Assembly (NCBI GenBank): GCA_030432565.1
Contig: JAUIGV010000012.1
Location: 62,001-126,000 of the forward strand
Source: Verrucomicrobiia bacterium
GTDB lineage: Bacteria > Verrucomicrobiota > Verrucomicrobiia > Verrucomicrobiales > Akkermansiaceae
Length of the DNA stretch: 64,000 nt
Reading direction: 5' to 3'
The position numbers and the translations under genes are program-made. The notes under the pieces are model-generated. The model was not told the DNA's origin, did not search any database, and saw only the letters and a list, made by a program, of their open reading frames with translations. Positions within the stretch are counted from its first letter, which is position 1. Every line of letters starts with the position of its first letter. Below, piece by piece: positions 7,108-16,036 of the stretch.

Positions 7108-9614
7108 TGGGATGATTGGGTTTCTTTTCGGTAGATGAAGGAGTCTGAAGTCAGCAGGGAGACGATGACCATTTTGAAGCTGCCGCCATTCTTGACGTAT
7201 GCGGCCTCGGCATCAATCAAAGTTTGTGAATCGGAGATGAGTTCGTTTCGTCCCATAAAGTAACGGAAGGCATGACGAATGATGGACTGGCGCACCCGGC
7301 GCGACTTCGCCAGCCGGTCGATCAAGTCATAGGCATCCCGCACCTCTCCATCGAGAGCTGGATTGCCGGTGCCTTCGAGGAACCCGTTCACTTTTAATGG
7401 CTTCGTTTTATAAACACTTGCAGAGCTCTTGCCATCTCCGCTCTTGATCAAATTCTCCGGGTGCTCAAGCGCCTCTTCGGTGCGGAAGCGGCCAAAGTCA
7501 TCAAACATTTCGAAAGTCAGCCCCAAAGGATTCATATGCACGTGACACTTCCAGCATTCCTGCGGTGAGGTGACTTCATCCAGGCGCTCGCGCAGGGTGC
7601 GATGGGGATCCTCGGGGATCTGGGCATCCACCGTGATGGGCACATCGGGAACGTAGCCCGCCAGGAGTTTTTCACGAATCCACTTTCCGCGGCGAACCGG
7701 ATCTGTCTCGGTGTTTTGTGAATGCGCCAAAAGCCAGGCCGGGTGAGTCAGGATGCCTTTGCGATTCGGAATTTTGAATGGCTGCTGCACCTGGAAGTCC
7801 CAACCTTTTTGACCGGTGTCCTTGCCACGCGTCCCGGGGATGGGTGCCAGGTTATAGATCTCGGAATACTGGTGACGAAACCCGTGCGCCCAGGGTGGGT
7901 TGGTGTAAGGGGTGGTGCCGCGGCCAAAGGTGGTTTCGAAATATCCCATGAGACGGACAAGCGTATTGTCGTGCCGGCCTTTGCCTTTTTTCTGCTGGGG
8001 AACCTTGAGTCCGAGATTGTTCTTGAGGAGCTCTTCGTGTTTCAAGCTCACGGACTCCGGGTCGTCGCGCCAAGGCTCATCCTTGAGCACTTCATAAGCC
8101 TCGCGCCACCGATCAATGATGGCGGCGGTCTGCTCGTTCGGACGGGTATGATACACAAAATACTCATCGGTGGTCAAAAGCTGCTCAAAGACATTTTGAT
8201 CCTGCCTTAAAATGTGATCGACGATCTTGTCCGCCTCATCAATGACGTGACCGGACGTGCCCGCCGTCCCGCGACCGGCATTGGAATAGAACCCACCACT
8301 TCGCTTGGTGTCCTTGAACACCTTTGTCATGTTGGGATAACCGAAAAATTCCCGGAAGAAACGGTTCACTTTGGGATGGGTAACTCTATGGGAGCTGAGT
8401 CCCTTGCCACTTACCTCCGGAGCACCCGGACCGGCAAAGGAACTTTGGTCCTTGAGAATCCGGATCACTTCACGACGGTAGTCTTCTCTCGAATTGAGAC
8501 GACCTTCTCCGGCAGCCTTGACCAACTCCGCATCGGGATTGCGATCACTCAAAGCATAGGCAATGGCGTAGCTTGCCTCGCGTGGAGACAACTTGCGCCG
8601 TCCGTACTCGTCTTCCTCACCTGCCCCAAATTCATAACGATACATGAACTCGGATTTCAAGAGGACACTGACCAGCATTTGTCGCAAACCCTCGGTATTG
8701 CCCGCGAGCGAGATGCTCTCTTTCAAAAGTCGGAGGTGCCTTTCCAATTCCGATTTGCTGGCGGCGCGTTGCAAAACACACTGATACTGGGTGTGAATGG
8801 CTGCAATCATCTCCGCTTCGGCGGGAGATGATTCTTTGGTCACAATGACTTCGAATGCTTCCGGTGTGCTGCGCGGGGTCCACTTGTCTTTCGGATTCGG
8901 AAATTCATTGAATTTGATTTCCCCGTTTTTCACCCGTGCCTCGCGCAGCTGCTTTTTGGAGATCCAATCGGCATTGGTGAGCATCATGAGGAGATGGCCG
9001 CCATCCAGAGTGGTGGTATCATAATAGCGAACTCCTGAATGGTCCGGAAGAATAACCGGGACGGTGACGCCATAGAAGGAACTTTGGCGGGCCCCTCCCT
9101 CAAGACCGAAGACCGCGTTGATTCGCTCAATAAAGATCTGGGGGCTCACCAACCATCGCCGCGCCGGAGTGAAGGGCTTTTCATCAATCTCTCCGCTGAA
9201 AAGCTTTTCATGGCTCACGTGGTTTCCGAAATTCGGGTAGCGCAGTTTGTCCTCCAAGGTCGAAGCATCGTGCTTCTTGAGCTCTGCCGCGACCCACGCG
9301 AGCATCTCCGACCGCTCCGCCACGGTGGGTTGCTTCTTCTTTTTCTTCGGCGGCATCTGGCCGAAGTAGAGTTGCTCCTGCACTTTATTGAGAACGCCGA
9401 GGCGTGATTCCAGAGGCAGGGTGTCGAGAACATCGAGCTGTAAGTTCCCCTTCTGCTCCCATTCATCATGGCAGGAATAGCAATAGTTCTCCAGGAGAGC
9501 CTCAGCCCCCGAGGCTCCGACAGGCAATCCGAAAACCGTCATTGCGACGAAAGCGCAACGCGATCGCACGAGCTTTCTGAGCCAACCAAATAATTGAAAC
9601 GATGAATGGAACAT
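7104..9614 (-). CDS. DUF1592/DUF1588/DUF1585 protein with cytochrome-like CxxCH motifs (copy B)
   Basis: About 836 residues from the ATG at 9614. I prefer this start because the longer open frame begins at a TTG inside a repeat element and its first 31 residues are not signal-like. From 9614 there is a basic N-region and a hydrophobic core (CAFVAMTVFGLPVGASGA). A CYSCH motif follows at residues 45-49, and a second CWKCH about 190 residues from the C-terminus. Long blocks are identical to copy A (for example GKWIREKLLAGYVPDVPITV and RHAFRYFMGRNE), so the two arose by duplication. It opens the operon B - DUF1552 - A. The promoter must lie in or right next to the repeat element that ends only ~40 bp upstream. 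Confidence 0.92.
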   Translation of the reverse strand: MFHSSFQLFGWLRKLVRSRCAFVAMTVFGLPVGASGAEALLENYCYSCHDEWEQKGNLQLDVLDTLPLESRLGVLNKVQEQLYFGQMPPKKKKKQPTVAERSEMLAWVAAELKKHDASTLEDKLRYPNFGNHVSHEKLFSGEIDEKPFTPARRWLVSPQIFIERINAVFGLEGGARQSSFYGVTVPVILPDHSGVRYYDTTTLDGGHLLMMLTNADWISKKQLREARVKNGEIKFNEFPNPKDKWTPRSTPEAFEVIVTKESSPAEAEMIAAIHTQYQCVLQRAASKSELERHLRLLKESISLAGNTEGLRQMLVSVLLKSEFMYRYEFGAGEEDEYGRRKLSPREASYAIAYALSDRNPDAELVKAAGEGRLNSREDYRREVIRILKDQSSFAGPGAPEVSGKGLSSHRVTHPKVNRFFREFFGYPNMTKVFKDTKRSGGFYSNAGRGTAGTSGHVIDEADKIVDHILRQDQNVFEQLLTTDEYFVYHTRPNEQTAAIIDRWREAYEVLKDEPWRDDPESVSLKHEELLKNNLGLKVPQQKKGKGRHDNTLVRLMGYFETTFGRGTTPYTNPPWAHGFRHQYSEIYNLAPIPGTRGKDTGQKGWDFQVQQPFKIPNRKGILTHPAWLLAHSQNTETDPVRRGKWIREKLLAGYVPDVPITVDAQIPEDPHRTLRERLDEVTSPQECWKCHVHMNPLGLTFEMFDDFGRFRTEEALEHPENLIKSGDGKSSASVYKTKPLKVNGFLEGTGNPALDGEVRDAYDLIDRLAKSRRVRQSIIRHAFRYFMGRNELISDSQTLIDAEAAYVKNGGSFKMVIVSLLTSDSFIYRKETQSSQ

Positions 9615-9655
9615 TTTCCAGAGTTGAGAGATACGCCACTTATTCACAAAACGCA

Positions 9656-10140
9656 CATCTAACAGCCTCTTATTTGCGTTCTTGTTTCGCTGTTTCACGA
9701 CAAGCAACGGTTTGCCGATATTTCGCCTTCCTCCGTTCCGGACCGCCCCGCCGACTGCTTTGAGTGTCCCCGGCTTTTTTCAATTGTCCATGCCCAATCG
9801 TTTTTTCAAAGCCCTTGTTTTCAATACCAGATTAGCCCACGCGATCAGGAACGGAGACGGATTACCGCTGTTGTGAATCGAAATGAAGCGGAGAAAGACA
9901 CTCCAAAGGAGTGCCCGTAAGGCTCGGCGAAACCGTAGTCAACTAACCATGGAAAACCATGAGGCACGACCACCCGCACTCTTTGAAAATGACCGGACCG
10001 AAGAGAGGCCGGATCCCAGACCTAAATGCTTCGAAAGCCCGAAAATCGGCCCCAACTCAATCGAACGAGAAACTCCGGAAACCGTTGCAGCCCCATGAAT
10101 CGAGCAACCTACACTCCCACTGTGCCTGGCAGACAAATCT
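9656..10140. repeat. Unnamed ~0.5 kb repeat, copy 1
   Basis: This 485-bp stretch aligns end to end with 15457-15935; the last ~235 bases differ at only about four positions. It contains several short perfect hairpins: CACTCC-AAA-GGAGTG (9899-9913), CATGG-AAAA-CCATG, CCGA-AAA-TCGG and CGG-AAA-CCG. The right end has the terminal sequence TGCCTGGCAGACAAATC seen in copy 2; the left ~30 bp (the other terminal repeat) is missing here. No transposase is encoded. It could be a MITE-like non-autonomous element or a family of structured intergenic repeats. Confidence 0.8.
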
Positions 10141-10164
10141 GCAGACAATTCCTAGCAGCCGGCG

Positions 10165-10257
10165 ATGTCCCTGAAATCAGGAATCTCACCGGAAGAACAA
10201 ATCGCACTTCGGGAATATCTCGCCACCGCTGCCAAAGAATTGGAAGAGGAACCATAG
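10165..10257 (+). CDS. Possible 30-residue small protein or gene remnant
   Basis: An ATG-started frame encoding MSLKSGISPEEQIALREYLA followed by a short acidic helical tail ending EEEP. The composition is protein-like (amphipathic helix), unlike the flanking repeat. No ribosome binding site is obvious. It may be the remnant of a gene disrupted by the repeat that ends 25 bp upstream. Confidence 0.22.
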   Translation: MSLKSGISPEEQIALREYLATAAKELEEEP

Positions 10258-10304
10258 GCCTTTTGTCGAAAAAAGTTCCGGCAAAACCGAGCATTTTCCC
10301 TTAA

Positions 10305-11879
10305 TTAGGGCTGAGAACTTCCAACTCGAAAAAATACGTTTATACCGTCGAGCCTGCGAGAGTTTGAAGGAATACGAAAAGTCCACCTGTCCTGGACTGC
10401 ATCTTCGACCACTGTCCAGTTGATTAGATCGTTTGAGTGGTAAAGGGTCAAATCTTCGAAGGAGGAGGTGTTTGATTCGAAGAAAAATGAATCGCCATCA
10501 AACTCAAGGTGGGGAGACCGCTCGACAGTCAAGCTGTCGAGGGTTGGACCAAACCCATTTGAAAAATGTCTAACTTTTACAGGAGTGGACAAGGGTACAC
10601 TCACGAATGGGAATCCTTCAAGAGTCGGAGCGTCACCAAGAAACTCGATTGATTGAAGGCTGAAACAAATTCCGAAAGCTGCCAGCCCGATTCTAGAGAC
10701 TGAAGACGGAAAGACAATCGAAGAAAGTGATTGGCAACCGAGGAACGCACCCACGTCGATAGTGGTAAGCGAATCAGGGAGGGCGATAGTCGATAAACTT
10801 GAGCAAAAAGAGAATACTCTCTGGGAAAGAATGGTCAGGTTGACTGGGAGTCTGACTTGCCGGAGCTCTTGGCATTCTTCAAACGCCTTTGAACCAATCG
10901 AGGTTACTGAGTCCGGAATTTCGATTGATGTAAGACCATCACATTGCAGAAAAGCCGATTCTCCAATGGTCTCGACTTGATTGCCCAGGTCGATATTTTT
11001 TAGTTGGCTTCTCTGATAAAAGGCGAACGGTCCAATGCTTGTCACGGATTGGGGTAAGGCAAAGGTCGCTGGAGAATCTCGTGGATAAAGAACTAGGATC
11101 GATTGATCTTGTGAATAAAGGATGTCAGAGCTTACCGAAAAGGTTGAATTGTTTGGAGTGAGTTTTATCTCAGGAACGGGACTTTCAATCTCGGCAAGAT
11201 AAATGAGCGTCTCCCGGGTCATTTTCTCGGCTATAATGAAACTTTCAAAGTTGGGGCAGTCCTGAAAAATATTTGTACCAAAAGAAGCCAGTGATTCGCT
11301 AAGCTGAAAAGTCTTGAGATTGATACATTCTGCGAATGCTCTATCTCCTAATGATGAGACTGCGCGTGGTAGTATGATCTCAGTAAAACTGAGACAGGAT
11401 CGGAAGGAATCTACTCCAACTGCAGTTATCTTATCAGGGATCTCAATTTCTTTCAATTTGGAGCATCCAGTAAAGGTCTCTGATCTAATTTCACTCAGGC
11501 TTACTGATAGGTGGACCGATTCAAGGGCTGTACAGCGGGAAAAGGCCCCTCTGCCCAGCGATGTTACGCTATCGGGTATGTCGATGTTTTTGATGAGCAA
11601 GCATTGATTGAAGCAAGAATCGCCAATCGTTATGAGACTGTTGGGAAGAGTGATGCTGGTGAGCAGAGAGCATCCAGAAAAGGCTTCATTCGCGAGTGTA
11701 GCAACAGGCTTTCCCTCAATTTTTTCCGGGATTACGAGTGGTCCGCTGGCTTGATCATTACAGCTGATGATAACAATTTCTGGGCCAGAGGCATCGATGG
11801 ACAAATCGCTAAGATCTGCTGCTAACAAAAAAGTCGGGAAAATTAAGATAAAGAGAGAGAGAGAGAGAATTTTTTTCAC
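10305..11879 (-). CDS. Secreted BspA-like leucine-rich-repeat protein
   Basis: From the GTG at 11879 the protein is ~524 residues and opens with a clear signal peptide (VKKILSLSLFILIFPTFLLA); an upstream TTG would add an unlikely leader. The body holds about twelve ~23-residue LRR_5 (BspA/Treponema type) repeats of the form 'SLttItLPnSvTsIGdsAFxxC', e.g. IDIPDSVTSLGRGAFSRC and IEIPDSVTSIGSKAFEEC. Six repeats come first, then a ~65-residue linker, then six more. The last ~65 residues (LTLYHSNDLINWTVVED ... VFFRVGSSQP) are the C-terminal module seen in several other secreted proteins of this window. Members of the family bind host or extracellular proteins in other bacteria; here the ligand is unknown. 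An AG microsatellite sits in the signal-peptide codons. Confidence 0.88.
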   Translation of the reverse strand: MKKILSLSLFILIFPTFLLAADLSDLSIDASGPEIVIISCNDQASGPLVIPEKIEGKPVATLANEAFSGCSLLTSITLPNSLITIGDSCFNQCLLIKNIDIPDSVTSLGRGAFSRCTALESVHLSVSLSEIRSETFTGCSKLKEIEIPDKITAVGVDSFRSCLSFTEIILPRAVSSLGDRAFAECINLKTFQLSESLASFGTNIFQDCPNFESFIIAEKMTRETLIYLAEIESPVPEIKLTPNNSTFSVSSDILYSQDQSILVLYPRDSPATFALPQSVTSIGPFAFYQRSQLKNIDLGNQVETIGESAFLQCDGLTSIEIPDSVTSIGSKAFEECQELRQVRLPVNLTILSQRVFSFCSSLSTIALPDSLTTIDVGAFLGCQSLSSIVFPSSVSRIGLAAFGICFSLQSIEFLGDAPTLEGFPFVSVPLSTPVKVRHFSNGFGPTLDSLTVERSPHLEFDGDSFFFESNTSSFEDLTLYHSNDLINWTVVEDAVQDRWTFRIPSNSRRLDGINVFFRVGSSQP

Positions 11880-12091
11880 TAAATCGGGGTAAGTTGCCAG
11901 ATTCTCAAAAAAAAGGCCTCTTTGCAACTGTTAGAATTTTTTGAAGGGGAGCAAAGTTTTGCAAGGACGGCAGGGAAATAATGATGGCGGGATCTATCTG
12001 CGGGTTCGTCTCCTCATCAGGGCAAAATCTTCCGAAAGTAGAAGGGCTGTCTCTCTTGATTCAGAGATATAACTAACTACTAGAGGCTATC

Positions 12092-12546
12092 TCATAAATG
12101 CTGAAGGAGGATTTTCACGCACGCCAGATGACCAAATCCTTCATAATTGAAGTGGTGATACTCGTAGCAACCTGTTCGTCTTGAGTTAAAAGGCCAAGAG
12201 AAACAACTCTCAACCTTCAATCGTTTCTTGTAGCATCTCAGTTTGCGACCATATTGAAGCGCTGGAAACTTTCGGCCCTTTCGATGAGGACAGATCAGTT
12301 CGCCAACGGCAGCTTTCAGCAAGTAACGAAAGTGATCACCATCGTAGGCTTTGTCGGCGATGAGGCGCTTTGGCCAGATGCCGATTCGTCGTTTCACATT
12401 ACCAACACCCTTTCTCCCCAATGAAATCCGCCCAGTCCCGATTTCTACGGCCCATTCGGCAAAAGCAACTGCCTAGCAGCCATCACAGGGATCAAAGCAA
12501 GACTTATACCGAGGCTTGGCGTGGAGAACCATTTGGAGCCCGCTTG
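12092..12546 (-). mobile_element. IS5-family transposase remnant (pseudogene)
   Basis: The 3' part (to 12421) encodes the C-terminal third of an IS5-type DDE transposase: RLIADKAYDGDHFRYLL, ELICPHRKGRKFP, then YKKRLKVESCFSWPFNSRRT (the R...E..F.W motif with the last catalytic Glu) and FGHLACVKILL. Upstream, in another frame, a stretch up to ~12546 reads AGSKWFSTPSLGISLALIPV, which fits the GSKWHL...G.PLA region of the same family, so the gene is truncated and frameshifted. No complete element or terminal repeats are left. TTGATCACTT (12544-12553) and AAGTGATCAA (12605-12614) flank its old 5' side as a 10-bp inverted repeat, possibly by chance. Confidence 0.75.
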
Positions 12547-12624
12547 ATCACTTCACAAAAAGAGTAAGTGTCAAAGCATTGCAGTGAGGCGGGTTTCCGT
12601 TGCCAAGTGATCAATTGTACATCG

Positions 12625-12659
12625 AAAAACGGCCAGAGCGGTGATGCCCTGGCCGTTTT
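12625..12659 (-). terminator. Rho-independent terminator of the choice-of-anchor I gene
   Basis: AAAACGGCCAG (12626-12636) and CTGGCCGTTTT (12649-12659) form a perfect 11-bp stem with a 12-base loop. Read on the minus strand the stem ends in a T-run. It lies 26 bp past the stop codon of the leftward gene. Confidence 0.9.
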
Positions 12660-12685
12660 GCGTCGCCTGAATGATATAGGGGGCT

Positions 12686-14344
12686 TTATGGAAGCACCTT
12701 GAAGATCACGGTGCTTCCACTCACTTCATTGGTCACGACAAGGAGAGCTTCGCCGCTAGGGCTGTCTGAGGCATCAATGAAGACAAGGCTCTCTGGGCCG
12801 AGGTCGTCGTCGATGGTGCTGTTTCCCTCTACATTAGCCCCAAGGCGGGTATTGATGTAAGTCTCAAAAGTTGCATTCGCAGGGTCCGAGACATCGTAGA
12901 CCATGATCCCGCCGATTCTCTCGAGTGTGATGAAGGCATACGGCGTGTTGTTGAAATCGGCTACGATGACCCCTTCGGGCTCCGGGCCTTTGTCGTCACT
13001 TCTCTTGTCAGGGTCAGGCTCGTCATTACTCGCGTTAAAGGTGTCGAACTGAAGTCCCGCCGTGAGGGATTCAAAGTCAGATCCGCTATCGAAAACGAGA
13101 TCGCCCGTTGAAGACCAGATAGAGAATGAGCGCGTCCCATAGGTCACGACCTTCTCAAGGATCTTGTTTCCGTCTTTGTTGGTTCCCACGATGGTGGGCT
13201 CAGGTGGTGCGATCGTGGTTTTGAGGCGTCCCAGCATTTTCTCATTCTTGACCAAGCCTTTTCCTCCGGCGAATGCGAATCCTTCTTCAGCAAGTTCGTC
13301 TGCTCTGATTTCCTCACTGAAGTTGTCGTAGTCGCGGGAGTCTCCTTCGTTGGCGGTCACCACAAAGGTTTCTCCGTTGACCTGATAGCTGGCAATTGCG
13401 TCGGGCTGAAACATTCCCTGAACTTTGTGCTTTCTGATTTTGGCGATGAAGTTGTCTTTGTCTGAAGGATCGAGTTCGTTTCCGGAAACAAAGTGATCCT
13501 TCGTTCCAAGAGCGAAGATTCCATCGACGGTAGCGGTGTCGAGATCAACAACGGCTACCGCATTGTTTTCTTGGAGGGTGATAAAAGCGTAAGCTCCGTC
13601 AGGGCTGATGGCCGCAAATTCCGGCTCCAGATCTTGAGAGACATTAGTGGGAGAGATTGAGTAAATGGGTTTTCCTTCATCATCCACATTGCCGGTGTCG
13701 GTATAGATCTGTCCGAAGATTCGAACTCCGGCAGCTTCGAGGTCTGCCTCCAAGGCATTGAAGGCCTGGAAGTTTGCGGTGGCAACCGAGGCAACCGCTG
13801 CTCCTCCTGAAATATCGATGATGCTTACGGATCCTTCGGGGTCGATGGTATTTAAATCGTTTGGTTCTCCCTCGTTGCTGGTGACGAGTAGAGAGCCGTC
13901 AGGACTGGCGGTGATGGCGTCCGGGAGGGCTCCAACTTCGACATGGGGAGCCAAAGAGTTTCCGTCTGCATCGAAGAACGCGACGAAACCATTATCGGTC
14001 TTGGGATTGGCGACCAGGGAAACTGCAAGAATGCCATTGGTGAAAACCAAACTTGATGGGCCTGAGATCGTCTCGTCGGCCAGAGGAATGGAGAATAAGA
14101 GTGTGGGATTGGCTGGGTCGGCAATATCGAGGACATCGATCGACGCCGTAGCAGCGTTGGTAATAAAAAGACGCTGGGAAACGGGATCATAGGTCGGAAT
14201 CTCCGCAGCGCTTTCGTCATAGACTTCGGGGTCGCTTTGTCCATATCGGCCCAGCGGTTCCAGCTCGAGAGCTGCGGTGTTTGAGATCGCGCAGAGAGCC
14301 CCGGTGAGGCAAGTGCATGTTGTTTTATACAGATGATGTTTCAT
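12686..14344 (-). CDS. Choice-of-anchor I family secreted beta-propeller protein
   Basis: About 552 residues from the ATG at 14344, with a signal peptide (MKHHLYKTTCTCLTGALCAI). The body reads as a beta-propeller: ETISGPSSLVFTNGILAVSL, LLVTSNEGEPNDLNTIDPEG, YAFITLQENNAVAVVDLDTA, FVVTANEGDSRDYDNFSEE, YAFITLERIGGIMVYDVSDP, and ending SLVFIDASDSPSGEALLVVT then NEVSGSTVIFKV. These are hallmarks of the choice-of-anchor I family, in which the same propeller carries different C-terminal anchors; here no extra anchor is visible. Relatives are exported and some are fused to phosphoesterase domains, but this protein has only the propeller and its activity is unknown. It is a single-gene unit with its own terminator. 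Confidence 0.85.
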   Translation of the reverse strand: MKHHLYKTTCTCLTGALCAISNTAALELEPLGRYGQSDPEVYDESAAEIPTYDPVSQRLFITNAATASIDVLDIADPANPTLLFSIPLADETISGPSSLVFTNGILAVSLVANPKTDNGFVAFFDADGNSLAPHVEVGALPDAITASPDGSLLVTSNEGEPNDLNTIDPEGSVSIIDISGGAAVASVATANFQAFNALEADLEAAGVRIFGQIYTDTGNVDDEGKPIYSISPTNVSQDLEPEFAAISPDGAYAFITLQENNAVAVVDLDTATVDGIFALGTKDHFVSGNELDPSDKDNFIAKIRKHKVQGMFQPDAIASYQVNGETFVVTANEGDSRDYDNFSEEIRADELAEEGFAFAGGKGLVKNEKMLGRLKTTIAPPEPTIVGTNKDGNKILEKVVTYGTRSFSIWSSTGDLVFDSGSDFESLTAGLQFDTFNASNDEPDPDKRSDDKGPEPEGVIVADFNNTPYAFITLERIGGIMVYDVSDPANATFETYINTRLGANVEGNSTIDDDLGPESLVFIDASDSPSGEALLVVTNEVSGSTVIFKVLP

Positions 14345-14590
14345 GAGTTTGTTTCTAGTGGGCAACAACAAGTGGGATTCAAGATGCCTTCTTGTTTTTG
14401 CGAGGCCATTGATGAACTGAAATCAAAAGGCCACTAAACAGACTTAGGTGAAATATCTGTGACTCAGTTACGACCTTGTCACCGACTATGATCTAGTTAT
14501 GAATGACAAGTGAAAAAACTGCGATATTGGACAGGAGATAGTGAAAACGATGAGTGACTTTTAGGAATGTGTCCGATAGAGGATTTGTCT

Positions 14591-15235
14591 ATGGCTTCCA
14601 AGATCTCTCTCGAAAACCTTCTCGTCGAAATATCAGAGGACGGGATCAAAATGGGTGATCTCAAAAAGAAGGCCAAAGAGATCAAGAAGGATCACGAATT
14701 GGCAATGGGTCTTTGGGAAAGTGGAAGGTTTTATCCCCGGATGCTCGCAGTGTTGATTATGGACAAGATGCTCCTGACCCAAGAGGTAATGGAGCGTTTG
14801 GCAGAGGATATACATGCCAATGAGCAAGAACACCGTGAACAGATTGCCGATTGGTTAGTGGCGAACCAACTGATGAAGAGTAAGAAGACTCTCGCTCAGC
14901 TCGAGAGTTGGGAAAAGGCGAAGTGGCCGATTCTTCGTCGCTTGTTTTGGTATCATCAAGCCCGCTTGCGTTGGGTTGGGCAGGCGCCTCCGGATAACAC
15001 AGGGGAACTGCTGGATTCGTTGGAAGAAAATCTGGAAGCGGAAGAGCCGGAGGTGCAGTGGATGATGAATTTCACAGCCGGATGGATTGGGATTCACCAG
15101 CCAGAGTATCGAAAGCGCTGTGTTGCGTTGGGCGAAAGACTTGAACTCTACAAGGGCGAGAAAGTATCACGCGGATGTACGCCGAGCTATTTGCCCGAGT
15201 TTATCAGGATTGAGGTGGAAAAGAGGGAGAAATAG
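14591..15235 (+). CDS. DNA alkylation repair (AlkD-like HEAT-repeat) protein
   Basis: About 214 residues from the ATG at 14591. It is all-helical and matches the small DNA_alkylation family: KAKEIKKDHELAMGLWESG, RMLAVLIMDKMLLTQEVMER, ADWLVANQLMKSKKTLAQLE, LRRLFWYHQARLRWVGQAPP, EVQWMMNFTAGWIGI, and the end GCTPSYLPEFIRIEV. AlkD-type proteins wrap DNA with HEAT-like repeats and excise or recognise alkylated bases; this subfamily is widespread but less studied than AlkD of Bacillus. It is cytosolic, has no signal peptide, and stands alone between an exported propeller gene and a decayed region. Confidence 0.88.
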   Translation: MASKISLENLLVEISEDGIKMGDLKKKAKEIKKDHELAMGLWESGRFYPRMLAVLIMDKMLLTQEVMERLAEDIHANEQEHREQIADWLVANQLMKSKKTLAQLESWEKAKWPILRRLFWYHQARLRWVGQAPPDNTGELLDSLEENLEAEEPEVQWMMNFTAGWIGIHQPEYRKRCVALGERLELYKGEKVSRGCTPSYLPEFIRIEVEKREK

Positions 15236-15253
15236 GAGGGAATCCTACTTCGC

Positions 15254-15392
15254 CTAGAGATCGATCCTAATGATCTCTTTGTCATTTCGCGCGAAGATGG
15301 ACTACTGGGCGAAGGCGGGTTGATTCCAGACGACTTTGCTTCCCCAGGCACCGGTGGTGGGAGCGATGATGTTTTGGCGTCCGATCTCTTTT
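15254..15392 (-). pseudogene. 3' fragment of a PQQ-like beta-propeller gene
   Basis: The minus strand reads KEIGRQNIIAPTTGAWGSKV, then VWNQPAFAQ, an in-frame TAG, then SIFARNDKEIIRIDL and a stop. This is the typical last blade of secreted PQQ-binding-like WD40/propeller proteins of Planctomycetes and Verrucomicrobia ('w.hPaFa..siyaRndkeiicvdL'). Nothing of the remaining gene is present and an internal stop interrupts the fragment, so it is a relic. Confidence 0.6.
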
Positions 15393-15423
15393 TAGCCGTC
15401 TCAGCTCAGTTCAGCTAGATCAT

Positions 15424-15934
15424 GATTTGTCTGCCAGCAAGGCATATCTTGTACAGATCTAACACCCTCTTATTTGCATTCTTGTTTCGCTGTTTCACGA
15501 AAACCAACGGTTTGCCGATATTTCGCCTTCCACCGTTCCGGACCGCCGACTGCTTTGAGCAGTCCCCGCCTTTATTCAATTGTCCATGCCCAATCGTTTT
15601 TTCAAAGCCCTTGTTTTCAATACCAGATAAGCCAACGCGATCAGGCACGGCGACGGATTACCGATGTTGTGAATCGAAGCGAAGCCGAGAAAGACACTCC
15701 AAAGGAGTGCCCGTAAGGCTCGGCGAAACCGTAGTCAACTAGCCATGGAAAACCATGAGGCACGACCACCCGCACTCTTTGAAAATGACCGGACCGAAGA
15801 GAGGCCGGATCCCAGACCTAAATGCTTCGAAAGCCCGAAAATCGGCCCCAACTCAATCGAACGATAAACTCCGGAAACCGTTGCAGCCCCATGAATCGAG
15901 CAACCTACACTCCCACTATGCCGGCAGACAAATC
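15424..15934. repeat. Unnamed ~0.5 kb repeat, copy 2, with terminal inverted repeats
   Basis: The ends are inverted repeats: GATTTGTCTGCCAGCA at 15424-15439 matches the reverse complement of 15919-15934 at 15 of 16 positions. The interior from 15457 is near-identical to copy 1. In this copy GCCGAG (15684-15689) and CTCGGC (15719-15724) pair perfectly and enclose the hairpin CACTCC-AAA-GGAGTG; copy 1 has one mismatch in the outer stem. No target duplication is obvious and no transposase is encoded. A small non-autonomous transposable element (MITE) with a structured interior is the most economical reading. Confidence 0.82.
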
Positions 15935-16036
15935 TACTCAAGATCAGGCTTCCGTCGCCCAGGATTCTGCAATCAGGGGTAGCGGAGTAAACCCCTTCAT
16001 TGACAGTAAGGAAATCGGATCATTAGAGTTGCCGCG

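Noticed and set aside
12544-12614. 10-bp inverted repeat TTGATCACTT/AAGTGATCAA near the transposase relic
   Set aside because: Both arms lie on the same side of the relic and no matching end exists at its other side, so it does not define an insertion sequence.
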